64,000 nt of DNA from Rhabdophis nuchalis (Eukaryota > Chordata > Lepidosauria > Squamata > Natricidae): NCBI GenBank assembly GCA_039707465.1, contig CM077644.1, positions 80,894,875 to 80,958,874 on the forward strand, read 5' to 3'. Positions 35,129 through 47,837 of the stretch are shown here, in pieces (the stretch's first letter is position 1; each line of letters opens with the position of its first letter). The position numbers were made by a program, and so were the translations under genes. The notes under the pieces were generated by a model. The model saw only the letters and a list, made by a program, of their open reading frames with translations. It was not told the DNA's origin and did not search any database.

Positions 35129-37988
35129 GGTTAAAGAAAGAATATGTTCCTGGTGTGTAAGTCCTGAAGAAAAAAAGACTTTTGAAAACTGAAAAGCTGG
35201 CAATGCAAGGCAACTTTTTGTTGGTCTGAAGGCAAGACTAATCCAGACCATTTTTTTAAAGCATGCTTTGTAAAGCGCAAAGCAAGTTTCCAAGTCATAC
35301 CTTTGCTGTGTAATTACGTATGGCATTTCCATGACCAACTCACAACCCTGCTCGATGTCCTGCACTCACAGCCACAGCACTAATGCTAGCGATAGTTTCT
35401 AAGCAGTGTTTCTAAGACGAGGTGCATGGTAAACAGTGCTACAGCCTTCCCAAAATACACCAGAACATTCATTGTTGAAAACAATTTGGCTGATTTTCTA
35501 CCCAAAGGATAATACAGGGATTGCTATTTTGTTGTTTCGATTGTTTCAACAAAAGCCAAAATTAGATTTAGGAGGAGAAAAGAGTGGATAAAACATCTAG
35601 ATCCAGCAATGAAAAAAAAAAGTCAATTCATTTCTAACATATCTCAGAGTTCAAACGTGAAATCCTGGCTTATCTACCATAAACTACATAGCATTTACTG
35701 GCTCTTTTCATGAAAAACACAAGTGAGAGTGGACTGAAAGATGAGCAAAAATAAAACCAGTCTCAGCAATATAGCGCTATTAATAATTGTGCTTTCACTG
35801 CAGGGAAGCCAGTCTTATGAGGTAGACCTTGGATTTTCGTTGTGTGAATATGTTTATTAGGCATAGATTTGATTCTGAGGTGATTGTGATCTAAGAGGTA
35901 CAAATCTGTTTGTTACACAATATTTGTAGATGACAGGGTTTTTAAGCATTTATTGACTTTCTGGCAACCAGAGCATTGCCTTCAATTTCAAAACAGGGCA
36001 TACATTCTAGAGTATGTGAAAGGAAGTGTTCTTTTGTGAAAGGAAGAGGTGTACATTGTCATGTGTTATGCACACACATGCCTATTCTGCCTTGGATTGT
36101 AGTAGAAAGCTCTAATTTGGGATCAGTTCCTTTTCGTGTCCACAATTCATTGCATGAAAGCTATCATTGCATGCAAGAAACACACAGTTGAAGTAGCATA
36201 AGCTCTCAGAAGGTTGCAGTCTGGAAAAAGACCCAAAAAGAAAAGGTATATTTCAGTTATTTAAATACTCTCTCCTGTAAGCAAAGGATCTTTCAAATTC
36301 CATTCTTCAGATGGACTCTGAATTAAATACTTCCCGTAGGTAACTACCACAATTCATCATAGCTTGCTGGTCGATCTTTAAAGCAAATCGGATCTATAAA
36401 AATCAGCTACATTTTTACTCCCTTTGTGTTCATCGTTGTTATATTGCATCTGTTTAAAAAAAAAAGAAAAGGAAAGGAAAAGAATAGGCCTGGTCAGGCA
36501 AACAAAGATTCGTTTTTTTCAAGCAAGACTAAGTAAAATTCTCCTGCAAGTTGTCCAAGTGTTTATTAATAGGAAAATCAAATAATAATCAAAAATTTGG
36601 TAGCTTCATCAAACATGGATACCTTTATAACAGCATTTTAATGACTATGTTTCTGGACAGCTATTAACATTTCCTTTACAATTAAATGAGAATTTTGTTG
36701 CCCTTTATTCCGTACAACCTTTTAAAAAGACTGAATGATGCTGCCATCTACTGGAAAGTTCTACTGTAAATTTATTATTCAAAGATTAAAAATACATGAC
36801 TGCATTCTTTTATATCATATCACATATGTATTTAAATAAGAACATAGTATATAATACTGAATCTTAAAAAAAATAGGATTGGTCCTAAAATCTCATTGAA
36901 AGTGATGTTCAAAGCAAAGTGAAGAGATTCGTTTTCAGATGAAATATCGGAGGAGTTCAAAAAGAGACTAAAGACTGGTGCTTTGAGGTGAAATTGGAGA
37001 TTCCTTTTCAAGCAAAATGCCTGTTTGAACTCTGAAGGTAGTATTAGAGTATGTCTACTCTAAAGTAAGTCCCACAGAGTTCAATAGGACTGCTCACCGA
37101 CCATCACAGTTAGATTTGATGACTACTGACAACACCCTGAGGGATTTGGGATATCACTTCCTGGAACAAGGAATAAAATTTACATTGGAAATAAATGCAA
37201 ACATCATCTGTGAAAAGTATGTGCCCTTCACACACATGGTGAAATTCTTAGCTTGCATAACATACCCTTGTTGATCTCATCAAGAACATTTTATAGGGTA
37301 AACATAGCAAGCAAAATCAGTTTTCCTTCTTTTCCTTTAGCTGGGCTGCTTAACTGAATAAAGCTCACATTTCTGTGTCAATCGGGAATTGATTCTGAAT
37401 GAATCAAATCAGCCAACATGCCCACTGTCGGCATATTTTCATGATAATTTAGAAATCTCTCAGGGGGCTGATAACACAAAGGAGATATTCTCACATCGCT
37501 TGTGAGTTTTTAGAGAAGAAAGAAGAAAGGGGGAAAAAAGAATACAATGGGTTTCAGACATGACAGTAACCATCAGGCTTGACGGAAGTAAACATGATGG
37601 GGCTTACATTGTTTGCCATATAATCTCCCCCTTCTTCTCCTCTCATCATTAGGATCATTAGCTGGCTATATGCATAATTAAATTACAATGCCTTCATAAT
37701 TTTTCCTTTAAGAATACTACAGTGAAATGGCAGTTATTCCCAAAACAAACATATGGCTATTGTTGTTAGCTTCTGTGGGCCACTGAATCCAAAGGCTAAA
37801 ATTGTCTGCGCGAGAGTAAACCTTTATGTAAAATATGTGCGAGATCCTTTTCTTTAGTCAAAGATGTAATACTTTACCAAAATAAATTTCACCACAGCTA
37901 CTATCTTGTATAGAAATAACTAACTCTTCATTATATACTCAGCCTATAATGTACACTTGCTCAACATATAATTTACATATATTACAAT
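35129..37988. other. Unique DNA; candidate conserved block at 37560-37760
   Basis: 2.9 kb without recognisable repeats or genes. It includes ATGCATAATTAAATTACAAT at about 37670, an octamer/homeobox-like cluster. Confidence 0.4.
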
Positions 37989-38210
37989 CAGAGGTGATAT
38001 TCAGCCGGTTCAGACTGGTTCACCTGAACCGTTAGCGAAAATCACAGGTGGGCTTGCCCACCCATCCCAGCTCTATGCCATCCTATTTAGACACATTCTT
38101 GAGACTGGGCTTATGCGCAGAAGGCGTGCACATGAGCAAAGTGCATGTGCAGAAGGTTGGGTGCGTGGAAAGGGTTAACCAGTGGTAACAAAATGTGAAA
38201 CCTAACACTG
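37989..38210. mobile_element. hAT non-autonomous element with perfect TSD
   Basis: CAGAGGTGATATTCAGCC to GTGAAACCTAACACTG, 222 bp. TSD is ATTACAAT at 37981-37988 and 38211-38218. Confidence 0.92.
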
Positions 38211-39361
38211 ATTACAATATATAATGTTAACTATTTAACTATAAAAGCGACAAAACATTTGTCCATATATTTGCTGAATTAGAGAAAACATAAAAGTAAA
38301 CAGGTCTGAATTAAGGAATGTTTTGCATGAATTTGGAAAGAAAGACTGGTAGTTCCAGTGTCGCTGCTGACATGAGAATAAACAGCATGCTTAGCAAATG
38401 ATCAACTTTCAGCAAGGAGTAAAACAAGGCTGTTTCATGTCCTCTTGGTTTTTAATGAATTGATGGATAAATACATAAGGGATATGTATATTGAGATATG
38501 TTTATTATTATAGGTGTGATGGCTGGGGATATAAAAAGTGGATGTAGTTCCATATACAATGATTGTTACTGGCTGATATACAGTATACAGAGAGAGTATA
38601 ACTAACAACTAAATTGCCAAATAAATATATGAAAACTGATGTGCAGTCAAGAGGAAGGGAAGACTATGGAAATTATGATTGGATGAAGACAGAAGGAGGG
38701 GAGGAGTTTAAATAAAAGGCTGTTATGGAGCCTGGTGAAAGCAAGGATGAGTTATAAGGAACAAAAAGAATCTAGAAGTATAATGGGTGATATTTGCATG
38801 GTTCTATATTTTTTATTCTTTTAATATATTTGTCTTACTAATTCATACTTTTATGTCCTTTGCATAAAGTTGCTTACCCCAAAAGGCAATGGATGATCTT
38901 ACATAAAAAGCTACTCTATTTTAAAGTTACTATCAACTGTATATATAATTATGGGAAAATAAAACATCAAAAGGACATTTTTATATATATAATTACTAGA
39001 AAATTAATACATTAACCAGAAATAATGGACAAGGGATGGTAAAAGCAGCAAAGCAGCCATCCTGTTCAAAGGTTGAACAAGAACAATGTACATCTATTTA
39101 AAAGAAGAAATGTTGCTTGATTTGCACACCACTACAAATGCTAAGAATAATCCATAATCAGATCTACTAGTAGGCTTACTCTATCATTCTTGCTCTTTAG
39201 GTTTTCTAACCTGTTTTGTCTTCTCGCTGAAAATCAGTAGGAAATAGTTCAGCAGTTAACCATCAAATTTCTAAATATTATATTGGGGATTCAGAGATGG
39301 TTGTGGGCTAAGCTGCAGCAGCCCATAAATTGTGCATTGTCCAGCCTTACCTTAACAATGT
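38211..39361. other. Unannotated stretch
   Basis: AT-rich, with no supported feature. Confidence 0.4.
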
Positions 39362-39500
39362 GAGGGGCACAATGGCTTAGCGATTAAAGATGCTGAACGT
39401 TGCAAGCCCAGGTTTGAGACCTGAGCATCATGTGATGGGGTGAGCTCCCATTACTTGCCATTGCTTCTGCCAACCAGTTCAAAAGCACGCAACAAACATC
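39362..39500 (+). mobile_element. tRNA-derived SINE, truncated
   Basis: Head GGGGCACAATGGCTTAGCG has an A-box-like TGGCTTAGCGATTAAAG and a B-box-like GGTTTGAGACC. The body has GAGCTCCCATTACTTG and TTCTGCCAACCAGTTC. The 3' half is missing relative to the copy at 243-579. Confidence 0.8.
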
Positions 39501-39888
39501 CATTACCTCAAAAAGATGGCAGCAAAAAAATATACAATTAAAACCTTGGCAATTATCTAGGGCTTCATTCGCGTGTTCGGAAATAAGAAGATTTTCTATG
39601 TCTTCTTTCTTGTCTTCAATAAAAAAAACTTGTCATTTCTCAACTATGTGAAGTGGAGTTGAGTTTTTTAGAAAGTTGATATTAACTGCACTGCCTGGTG
39701 TGACCTCTCTAGCAGGCCTTCCAGATGGCACAGGAGAAATATGCTTACAAAAAATGCATTCACTTTTGCATTGTGAAAAAATTGTGAACAAAATGTGAGC
39801 AACATTTCAATACATTAAGCATACAGAGGGCTAAGCTTTTATAATATCTTACTTTCCCTGTGGAACAAGCTATTGCTTCATCACAGAA
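39501..39888. other. Unannotated stretch
   Basis: No feature is seen. Confidence 0.4.
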
Positions 39889-39937
39889 TGTATGTATGTA
39901 TGTATGTATGTATGTATGTATGTATGTATGTATGTAT
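39889..39937. repeat. (TATG)n microsatellite
   Basis: About 12 pure tetranucleotide units. Confidence 0.95.
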
Positions 39938-41337
39938 AGGGGGGAATGACCCTAAAAATGAACAGTATAGAATGCATTTCCATATGTAGAACTGTTATAG
40001 AGCCTAAATGGACTTCAAGGGATTATGGTCTTAGAAAAAAGAAACATAATAAATAATAAGGAAAAATTGGCAGAAAAATTTGAGCATTAGATGAGAATTT
40101 CAGAAAGTGATGCTTGGGTTGGCTAATATAAATTTAGTTGATGAAACAAATTTGGAAAACAAAAAATGATATTGTAACTAGTAATCAATCCTCACTACTG
40201 TGTGTGTATGTCAATTCATAATTAGAAACTTAAACCTAAACAACAACCTCAAACTGAGCTGCACAAGAATGTGATATTTTATGATATAAGACAGACAACC
40301 AACTATAAAGAAATTGCTTCTTTATTTTTTTTTACTTGTTCTTTTTAATAAAAGTAATCATTAATGCATGAATGGTGTAATATGTAGCCTTTTCCCAGCT
40401 CTCTATAGCACCATTCTCTGCATCCCATATGGATGCACAAGGCAAAATAATAATTAAAAGATCTCATCGTGCCTATGGCAGAACATCTAAATTGTGAAAA
40501 GAGTTCTGCATAGAAAATGACACAAACAAAACAAGGTGGAGATCTTTAAATGGTTGTACAAAATTAAAAATATGCTGATGACTGAATTAGGAGGAGCAAG
40601 GAAATACCTCACATCTCTCCTAGCAATTGCCTGAGTTTTCTATTCTTGTCCATGACACACATGGAGAAATATATATACAATGAATTAAAGTAGAATCAAT
40701 GAGAAACATAATTAATTACACATAGGAAAGCAGCTAATGAAACTAATCAAAGTACACAGCGTGTTAATGAAAGTTAGCAGCTGGGACCAAATTATTGCAT
40801 TAGGCATAGCCAGAGAGCAACTGAAAATACATTCTATCCAGAGCTAATAGCTTATGGCATTGTTCTATATACAGTTACGAAGGAATCACTGAGGCAAAGC
40901 TCCAACAGTCCTGCCTGCAATAAGTATAGTTAACATGTTTAATTGCACTCATGCTACTTGGCTGCATTAACAACCAATGAATTTTTCCTCAATTATTTTT
41001 ATATGGCATTGAATAATTTAATTTTAAAGCTAAATACAGAGGTAATTGTAATGCGTGCTTGAAATATTTGCTGCTAAAAAGTCAACATTTGCTAACAATT
41101 AGCACAACGGGTATACAGCTGTGTTTTCTTCATTTGGAAATGCGGAAATATTAGAATTTATGTATTATATTTAATCATCGTCTTTTTTTTGAGTTTTGTC
41201 AAAATCAGGATTAGAAGAAACATATTCAAGGTTAGTTAGAAGTTGTTTCATTTAAAAAAAAAATCTAAAACATTTAAACAACATGTCAAAATTTGGTTTA
41301 TGCTCACTTTCCATATTTTTCCTTACCTTCTTAAACA
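39938..41337. other. Gene 3' flank; candidate conserved block at 40700-41110
   Basis: Downstream of the LRRIQ3-like stop codon on the minus strand, so part of this may be 3' UTR or a spliced 3' UTR exon. No obvious polyA signal could be assigned. 40700-41110 looks unique and rich in TAATT/ATTAAC motifs. Confidence 0.35.
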
Positions 41338-41530
41338 TCATATCTCTGCAACAGGCTTTGCAGTGCTCGAACTGCCAATGACTGGTAATGAATACAATAT
41401 TTTTGCATGAGGTTCCTTCACGGCTTTAAGTTTTTCTTTGGATTGTTCAAATCTCTCCTTTGCTATTATATGCGTCACATATTTCCTAAATATTTTCTCT
41501 TTTATATTTCGTTTTTGTAACATATGTTGC
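41338..41530 (-). CDS. LRRIQ3: Terminal coding exon of an LRRIQ3-like gene
   Basis: Seen: on the minus strand a pyrimidine-rich tract ending in CCCCAG precedes base 41530. The exon's first base completes the Arg codon left split (AG|G) by the exon ending at 45831, so the splice phase matches exactly. The frame then runs about 64 codons to TGA at 41340-41338. The peptide is basic and helical at first (QKRNIKEKIFRKY, then ERFEQSKEKLKAVKE) and ends in a short Pro/Ser-rich tail (LPVIGSSSTAKPVAEI). Known from memory: mammalian LRRIQ3 also ends in a coiled coil with an F-E-K-A-x-E-R-L-type segment, which resembles this one. Odd: a perfect donor, AAG|GTAAGG, lies 11 nt after the stop, so the 3' UTR may be spliced or another isoform may exist. 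Exon status is fairly sure. Family identity is tentative and was not checked by alignment. Confidence 0.72.
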
Positions 41531-41623
41531 CTGGGGAAGAGAAATGGAAAATAATACATAATTTTCACTTGTTCTAACTCAGATATTGAAAACTCTCCCT
41601 TCTATGATTGTCTCTACTGGGCT

Positions 41624-41820
41624 TAGAGTAGTGTGGTGGCCTAGAAGTGAAGACACTTGCCTCCCACTCAGAAGGTTGACAGAGTTCAATTCTAGCCAGT
41701 GGCAGATGTTTCTCTATTAGAGTGCAAAGAATAAATATCTGCTGCGAACTCTGCCTAGGTATCAGGAAGGGCATCCAGCCAGTAAATGCTCAGCTCCATT
41801 CAGTCACCCCAATAAAAGGA
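41624..41820 (+). mobile_element. tRNA-derived SINE, second family
   Basis: Head GTGGTGGCCTAGAAGTGAAG and a B-box-like GAGTTCAATTCTAG, body CAAAGAATAAATATCTGC, then ATCAGGAAGGGCATCC, which resembles RTE-type 3' ends. It sits in the intron just upstream of the terminal exon. Confidence 0.65.
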
Positions 41821-42291
41821 ATTACAAACTCGTAAAAAGAAAAAAAAAATGGCCTTGTTATGCTCTTCTTTTACTTTCCATTTTAATAAATTGTTTAATA
41901 AATCAATTAAACAATGATTTTCATGTCACAGTTTTAATGACATAAATGGAAGCTGCAAGACCACAAATTTATTTTATAAATTACCATGCTGGTTATAGAA
42001 CAGCTCTAAAATAAACAGGCAAAGATTATTCATGGGGATCACTAATAAAATATTAAATATATTGTGTTATTCAATATCCCCATTATTTATTAATTATTAA
42101 AATTATCTAATATATATAATTATAGACGTATAATGAATGGGCAATGTAGTATTAGCTACTGTTTTCTAAGAATTCTTTAGAAATGCAACTTTTCCTATTT
42201 ATGCTCTTTGTTAAAATTTAGGATTCTTTATTGTTAACAGTGATTTGATTTATTATATCCCCTTCTCCTTTCTCCAGGCATTGGGATAGGG
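41821..42291. other. Intronic AT-rich DNA
   Basis: Nothing is supported. Confidence 0.4.
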
Positions 42292-42409
42292 CAGGGGTCT
42301 GCAAAGTCGGCTCTTTTAAGACTGGTGGACTTCAACTCCCAGAATTCCCCAGCCAACTCTGGGAGTTGAAGTCCACCAGTCTTAAAAGAGCCGACTTTGC
42401 AGACCCCTG
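42292..42409. mobile_element. Perfect palindromic hAT MITE with TSD
   Basis: 118 bp in which CAGGGGTCTGCAAAGTCGGC and its exact complement form long arms around a short centre. TSD is GGATAGGG at 42284-42291 and 42410-42417. Intronic. Confidence 0.96.
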
Positions 42410-44533
42410 GGATAGGGCAATGCCAGGGTGGGATGAGAATGTGGATTAATTAAAGGTGCAGCTATGCACCAGGTTTTTTGGATTTTATTGCTGTTGGTTT
42501 TCTAGTGTTTTCCCATGATTTTATTAGCTGCATATTACCCACAATTGTTTTGAGATGGGAGGCTATAAAAATGTGACAAATAAATAAATATTGTTAGTTT
42601 TATAGATTGCCTTTATTTTATACAACTCTAGGCAGTGTTAAATATATTTAATATTTTAGAATGTATGGTTGCGCTATTTTGGTAGTATTTTACGTATTGT
42701 TTATACTTGTATTTGAAGTATTCAGAATGCTATTATAGAAACAATAAACAAATAATCAGGGGATATATAATGCTATAACATTTTACATGTGGGATATATT
42801 ATATTTCATCCAAAAGGAAGCTGTTCTGGCTTCCATTCTTTCACTTTATTTTTCCATAATATTCCTTCTTTCTATATGAGCCACAGTCTCCTCTATTCAA
42901 GCAGGTCAGCAGGAAGCATTTTCAAAGACTTCTGCAGACCAGTCAAGAAGGGAGATGATAATCTGAATCCAAACCATATTCTGAATGAGGAAATATATCG
43001 GTCAAAATTGAAAATTAATGTCTCGTTCGTCTTATTCCAATTGCTTTCTCTTTTTTAAAAGAACTATGTAATTAACTATGTAAAAAAGTAATAATTTTCA
43101 GTTAATTAAATTCACTTTTACAGTCTTTGCTAGATTTTTATGCATCAAGTGTTTCATTAACTTCTTTTTGTAAAAGCAACAATAAATGTTGGCAAGAATA
43201 GACATTAATTTAATTAATTTTCTACAAAACACAACTAACAAATAAAGACTTTTAACTAACATACTTTTTTTTCTGCTGTATCGAATAAGGCAATGCAGAG
43301 GATAATAGAGGAAAAAAAGAATGACAGTTCATATTACATTTTAGCAAAAAAATATTCACTGACTTAATCAAGCAGAAGAAAATCTGCTCAAAAACAACAG
43401 AGTTGCTCAAATGTTTCTAATGTCATAATTTTAAAAGTGAGATTGTTCAGGTGTGAATGGGCTTAATTTCATATTCAAGATCCATGTTATTGTTTTTTTT
43501 TGATAAACTGAAATTTAACTAATGCTGAGGCCAATGTTTCAATTTGTGGTTGGGTAAGGGAAATCCTTTGACACCTCCTTTGATAAACAAGGAATTAAGA
43601 GAAAATATTTTTTAAAAATTGAAATCACTCATAAACATGAACTGTTCCCTTTATTCTTGTTTCTTGGGTTTATGTTATTTATTTTTTGTTTACTGATTTT
43701 TTATTTATAGTTGCCCCAGGTATTTTTGACTAAAATACAGATTTACAAAGCACTAACTCAGTTATACTATGGACTTGTCTTATTTTACATAAATAATGTA
43801 TTTTATACCATTTTTAAAATAAATACACCAGTCATAAAAAGAAGACAACTCATTCTCTCCACCCCCTCCCCAAACTTATACAAAGACAATGAAAAACCTA
43901 GCTAAATTACAGATTCCAATAGCAGCTTAAGTTTTAATATTTTTATTAATTGTGCTTAAGGATCTAATTTTTAAATAAATCATTTTAAATAAAATATGAA
44001 TGGTTTGCAGTCCTCCACAAATATTTCATTCTATAAGGATAATCCACTGTCTTACCTAGCTTTTGAAGCAAACATAATTAGAGCTTCCTGATAAAATTAG
44101 CATCAAGCAATATTTTGCATCAGTAACTTAATTTTCATAAGAACGTATATATCAAACCCATGAAATAAACCAATAAGGCACAATGCTGGGTGAGTAGGTA
44201 ATTCCTATAATAACCATTATTGTTTAATTAATTGAATTACTTCATTACTAATTAGTCACCTGTATTACCAAAATAATACAATAAGCATTTAAAAGGAAAA
44301 TGGAATTACAGTTAAAAACAGAACACTTTCCTCAGTCTCCAAGTCCAAAAGCATGTTAAGTTGAAAGATGGGCTAAAGATTGTTTATTGAATTGAATAGG
44401 AAACAATAACATGAAAATACTATTGCTAAGGATAACTCCTTCTGTCCTAAGATATTGCTGACAGCATTTTGCCTAGGAGGATAAACATTTCTCAAAAAAT
44501 ATTTTAAGTATAAGCTCTATGGATATCTTACGC
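42410..44533. other. Intronic AT-rich DNA
   Basis: No exon that keeps phase is visible. A 32-nt exon-like segment at 44056-44087 was considered and rejected. Confidence 0.4.
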
Positions 44534-44847
44534 CATTGATGGCGAACCTGCGGCACGGGTGCCACAGGTGGCACGCGGAACCATTTCTTAGGGCACGCGA
44601 GATGTTGCCCTGTCAGCTCCAGCGTGCATGTGTACGCTGGCCAGCTGATTTAGGCTTTCTTTTGAGGCCGTTTTTCACCCTCCCCAGGCTCCTAGAAAGC
44701 CTCTGTAGCCTGGGGAGGGCAAAAAAAGCATGCCAAAAGCAGGGGGTCGTGCACATAGCATTATGGTTGTGGTACGCCCATGCACGACCCCCCCCCCCTG
44801 TGCTCCCCTGCTTTTGGCCACGAGCCAAAAAAGGTTAGCCATCACTG
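44534..44847. mobile_element. hAT non-autonomous element, 314 bp
   Basis: CATTGATGGCGAACCTGCGG to AGGTTAGCCATCACTG. Flanks TCTTACGC and TCTTAGGC form a TSD with one mismatch. Intronic. Confidence 0.9.
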
Positions 44848-45830
44848 TCTTAGGCCTTTCCCAAAGTCGCAGTGCTAATTACTCACCCTTGCTATTCCGA
44901 TCAGCCCTCTCCAACCTGCCTTTGTAGTCAATCACTGTCAATCACCTAACCTTTCTCCATCAAAAAGCCACTTTGGACTCCTTATGGGTAGTGTCAGAAT
45001 AACAGGGACACTTTAATTTAAGATTGGTACAACTATTCATAACTTAAAATTGGTACAGCTACTCATAACTTAAGCCCATCTCACTTGTAAGCTAAGACGA
45101 AGATGTTGGCAACATCAGTGGGAAGTGGTAGAAAAACAAACGTTTCCAGGTTATGTTTTTTGCTGTCCATGCCAATAAAAGAAAATTGGAGAGAGGGGGA
45201 CAAAACATGCTTTGGGACACAAACTTTGGCCTTTAGCTATATGCATGAGATGTCCAAATGCATATGTAAAAATGAGCTTTTATTGTGAGATCTTGAATAC
45301 ATTTGCTGTAGGGTTACTTTTCGGTGAAAGCAGGGATATTTAATTTCTCTTTATGGTTTCAGAGAGAAAGCTGTTCACCTATATAAAAAAAGAAATAAAG
45401 CTGATAGCAATAATATGAATTACCAAAACGTTTCTTTATATATTATTTCCATTTATTATATTTATCATTATTTCCCAAAAGCTCAATGAAAGAGGAAATG
45501 TTTTGAATTCACAGAACTGGATCAATTCCTGGCCTGTGAATCTTTCCCTTTTCCTTTTCCTTTCCTTGCTCTCCTCTCCTTTCCTTTCTTTCATCCTATT
45601 TTATTCTTTAGAACTATAAGATTGCTTCTTAGGTATTATTTTGTAGAAGCAGAATGTTTCAGGCAGAAATTTAAATAGACACGTATTCTATTTTCATATA
45701 CTGTATATAATTCATATTTATTGGCATCATTCTTAAATATACTTCTTAAATATATCTCTCTCTCTTTCTCTGTCTCTCAAACTACATTACATATAGTTTA
45801 TATTTATAAGCTTACTTAAACAGACATTAC
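44848..45830. other. Intronic DNA with (CT)n
   Basis: Short CT-rich runs occur at about 45540-45590 and 45753-45778. No exon is seen. Confidence 0.4.
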
Positions 45831-46548
45831 CTTTCCTCCTGAAAATGTTCATACATCTCTTTTCGTTCTTTTTGTTCTTCTCTAATTTCTTTAAGAACTT
45901 TTTTTCTTTCGTTTTGCATTTCTACGTTTCTTCTCCACCCATCAAGTTTTAATAAACCTCTAGTCAAAGAAGTATGTTGAATGCTAAAGCGCTGAATGAA
46001 GGAGTTTTCTATTAGCTTCCCTTCCTTCTTTTCTAAAAAATGATTATATTTTTTTCTCATTCTAACAATGAGCTTGGATTTTCCCTCTTTGGACTTTTTA
46101 ACATGATCTGTATCCTTCATCTTTGCCTTTTCATGATTCCTCTGAATATTGTCTATTTTTTCTTCTCGTAAATGATGTAAATATTCTTTAGCTTCGCTGT
46201 TAGCAATCAACATCCGCATCACATCTCGTTCTTTCTTAGCTTGCAGATCCAACTTATGACTTTGCCAATATGCTTGTTCAATGGCATATAAAGGTTGAAG
46301 TCTTATAGTTCCATATGCTTTAGCAAAGATTCTCTTTTCAATGCTGCCAGGTTCATGTATTGGCAAAGTTGGTGGTACAGGATGTGTGAAGTGACGCATA
46401 TCATGAGCAGTATCAAGAAATTCTCTCTCTTTCTCTTGGTATATTTTCCGATGTTCATTTGGTGAATAAAAAGGCATTTTAGATCCTGAAAGTTTAAATG
46501 TAGACTTTCTTGCCATCTTCATGACAGTTTTTTCTCTCTGTGTGAAAT
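45831..46548 (-). CDS. LRRIQ3: Large coiled-coil exon of an LRRIQ3-like gene
   Basis: Seen: this 718-nt exon is the longest host open frame in the window. It is bounded by an acceptor (TTTCATGTTAG, before 46548) and a good donor (GAAAG|GTAATG, after 45831). It starts with 2 nt and ends with 2 nt of split codons, leaving 238 full codons. The product is rich in Lys, Glu and Arg and mostly helical. A non-coiled part comes first (MPFYSPNEHRKIYQEKE, then FTHPVPPTLPIHEPGS and AYGTIRLQPLYAIEQAY). Long charged helices follow, including TSLTRGLLKLDGWRRNVE and ending EQKERKEMYEHFQEE. Known from memory: LRRIQ3 has a similar order, with a T-L-L-T-R-G-L-L-K-I-D segment inside its C-terminal coiled coil. 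Inference: this is the body of the C-terminal half of that protein, probably expressed in testis or ciliated cells. A different coiled-coil family remains possible. Confidence 0.8.
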
Positions 46549-47837
46549 CTAACATGAAACAATTCAAGGGTTATATTGTTACATCATAAAATGATATTAA
46601 AGAGTGACAAATTGACATTAAAAGTGCCAATATATTTTTTATTACCTTGATTACAACTACATCCAATTGGAAGAGTGACGTTATTCTTCCAATTGATTTT
46701 AGGGTTGTATGAATGAGACAGGAAAGAATTACATTACTGGTGAAATGCAGTCCTGAAATTTAAAGCCGATGAGAAAACTCAAGATTGCTTGTTCGTTTGT
46801 ACACTCAATTCATGTAATGAAAATCTGGACCTGTTAAAGGGCTTATGAAAAACTCCCACTGAAACCAATGGAGTAAATTAATCAAACATATATTTCATTG
46901 TTTAAACTTCGGTATAATGCAACCATCTGTAATCATTTTTTAAAGGTGTTTGACTCTAATTTATTTTCTTAGCTTCTAATTGATTGAAAAGCTTTATGCT
47001 AATTGCATCTTTGTTCCTGAGCATCAACACTCATTCAGAAATTGCAATGGCTAAATCTCAAGTGAGAAATGTTTATAGTGGAAATGTGAACAACAAGAAA
47101 GGACATTTTATCATGTTTGGTAGGTGTATAAAAATTCTGGATTCAAATATCTACAGTGATTCATAGGATTGTAAAGATCATTGCACATTTGAAACCATAA
47201 TTTGTTCTTTTGGAATTGATGGACAACAATTGGAAACAGTTGGAAAAAACATTATGGAACTGTATTTTTGTACATGGTAATTGCAGTAGTATTTATTGTA
47301 TACAGAAAAATGGAAAGATTCAGCACTGTCCAGAAAAGAGGAGTTGTTATTGAAGAAGATGGAACTTGCTGAAAAGGCTAAATTGACTATTTTGATCAGA
47401 GAAATGATAGTATCTATGTTTATTGCTAACTGAAAATCCCTGAGAGATTTTTGCATGAAAAAATAAAAATGAATTTGCGCTTTATGGTTTTGATGATTTG
47501 ACAGAACAGATTATAGAAAGAAGTAAGTTACCTTGTAACCACACAGTAAAAAGTAAATTTAAATTGAATTAATAATTGCTGGAAAGAAAATTGGAAGCTT
47601 CTTCTTTGTATCTTTTCTCTTTTTAGTTTCCCTTTCTTGCATGCAAACACATACACATGTATATACATATGTAAAGAAGCATTTAATCTTAAAAGCACCC
47701 ACTGCATTTCACCTGCATAATTTTGTCCAGAATTTAAGAATGTATTTCTCTTCTACATGTACATTGTAAACTTTATCCTTGAATCCTCAAGTTTATTTGC
47801 CTATTTTCATATTTTCATCTCCTACCATCCACTAGAT
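46549..47837. other. Intronic DNA with an inverted repeat
   Basis: Contains CAATTGGAAGA … TCTTCCAATTG at 46664-46695. No exon is convincing. Confidence 0.4.

Noticed and set aside
44056..44087. 32-nt micro-exon candidate (EALIMFASKA) with good acceptor and donor
   Set aside because: Placed between the exons at 45831 and 41530 it gives an immediate stop, and its length is not a multiple of three. The direct 45831-to-41530 junction fits perfectly.
44534..44838. Possible CpG island or promoter
   Set aside because: The GC-rich content belongs to a hAT element with its TSD.
46646..46697. Possible exon just upstream of 46548 (LPIGCSCNQ then Asp)
   Set aside because: The phase fits on the right, but no usable acceptor exists on the left before an in-frame stop. 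The exon at 52543 already splices well into 46548.
47528..47574. 47-nt exon-like segment (QLLIQFKFTF) with a good acceptor
   Set aside because: Its end phase does not match the next exon, and the composition looks like random AT-rich DNA.
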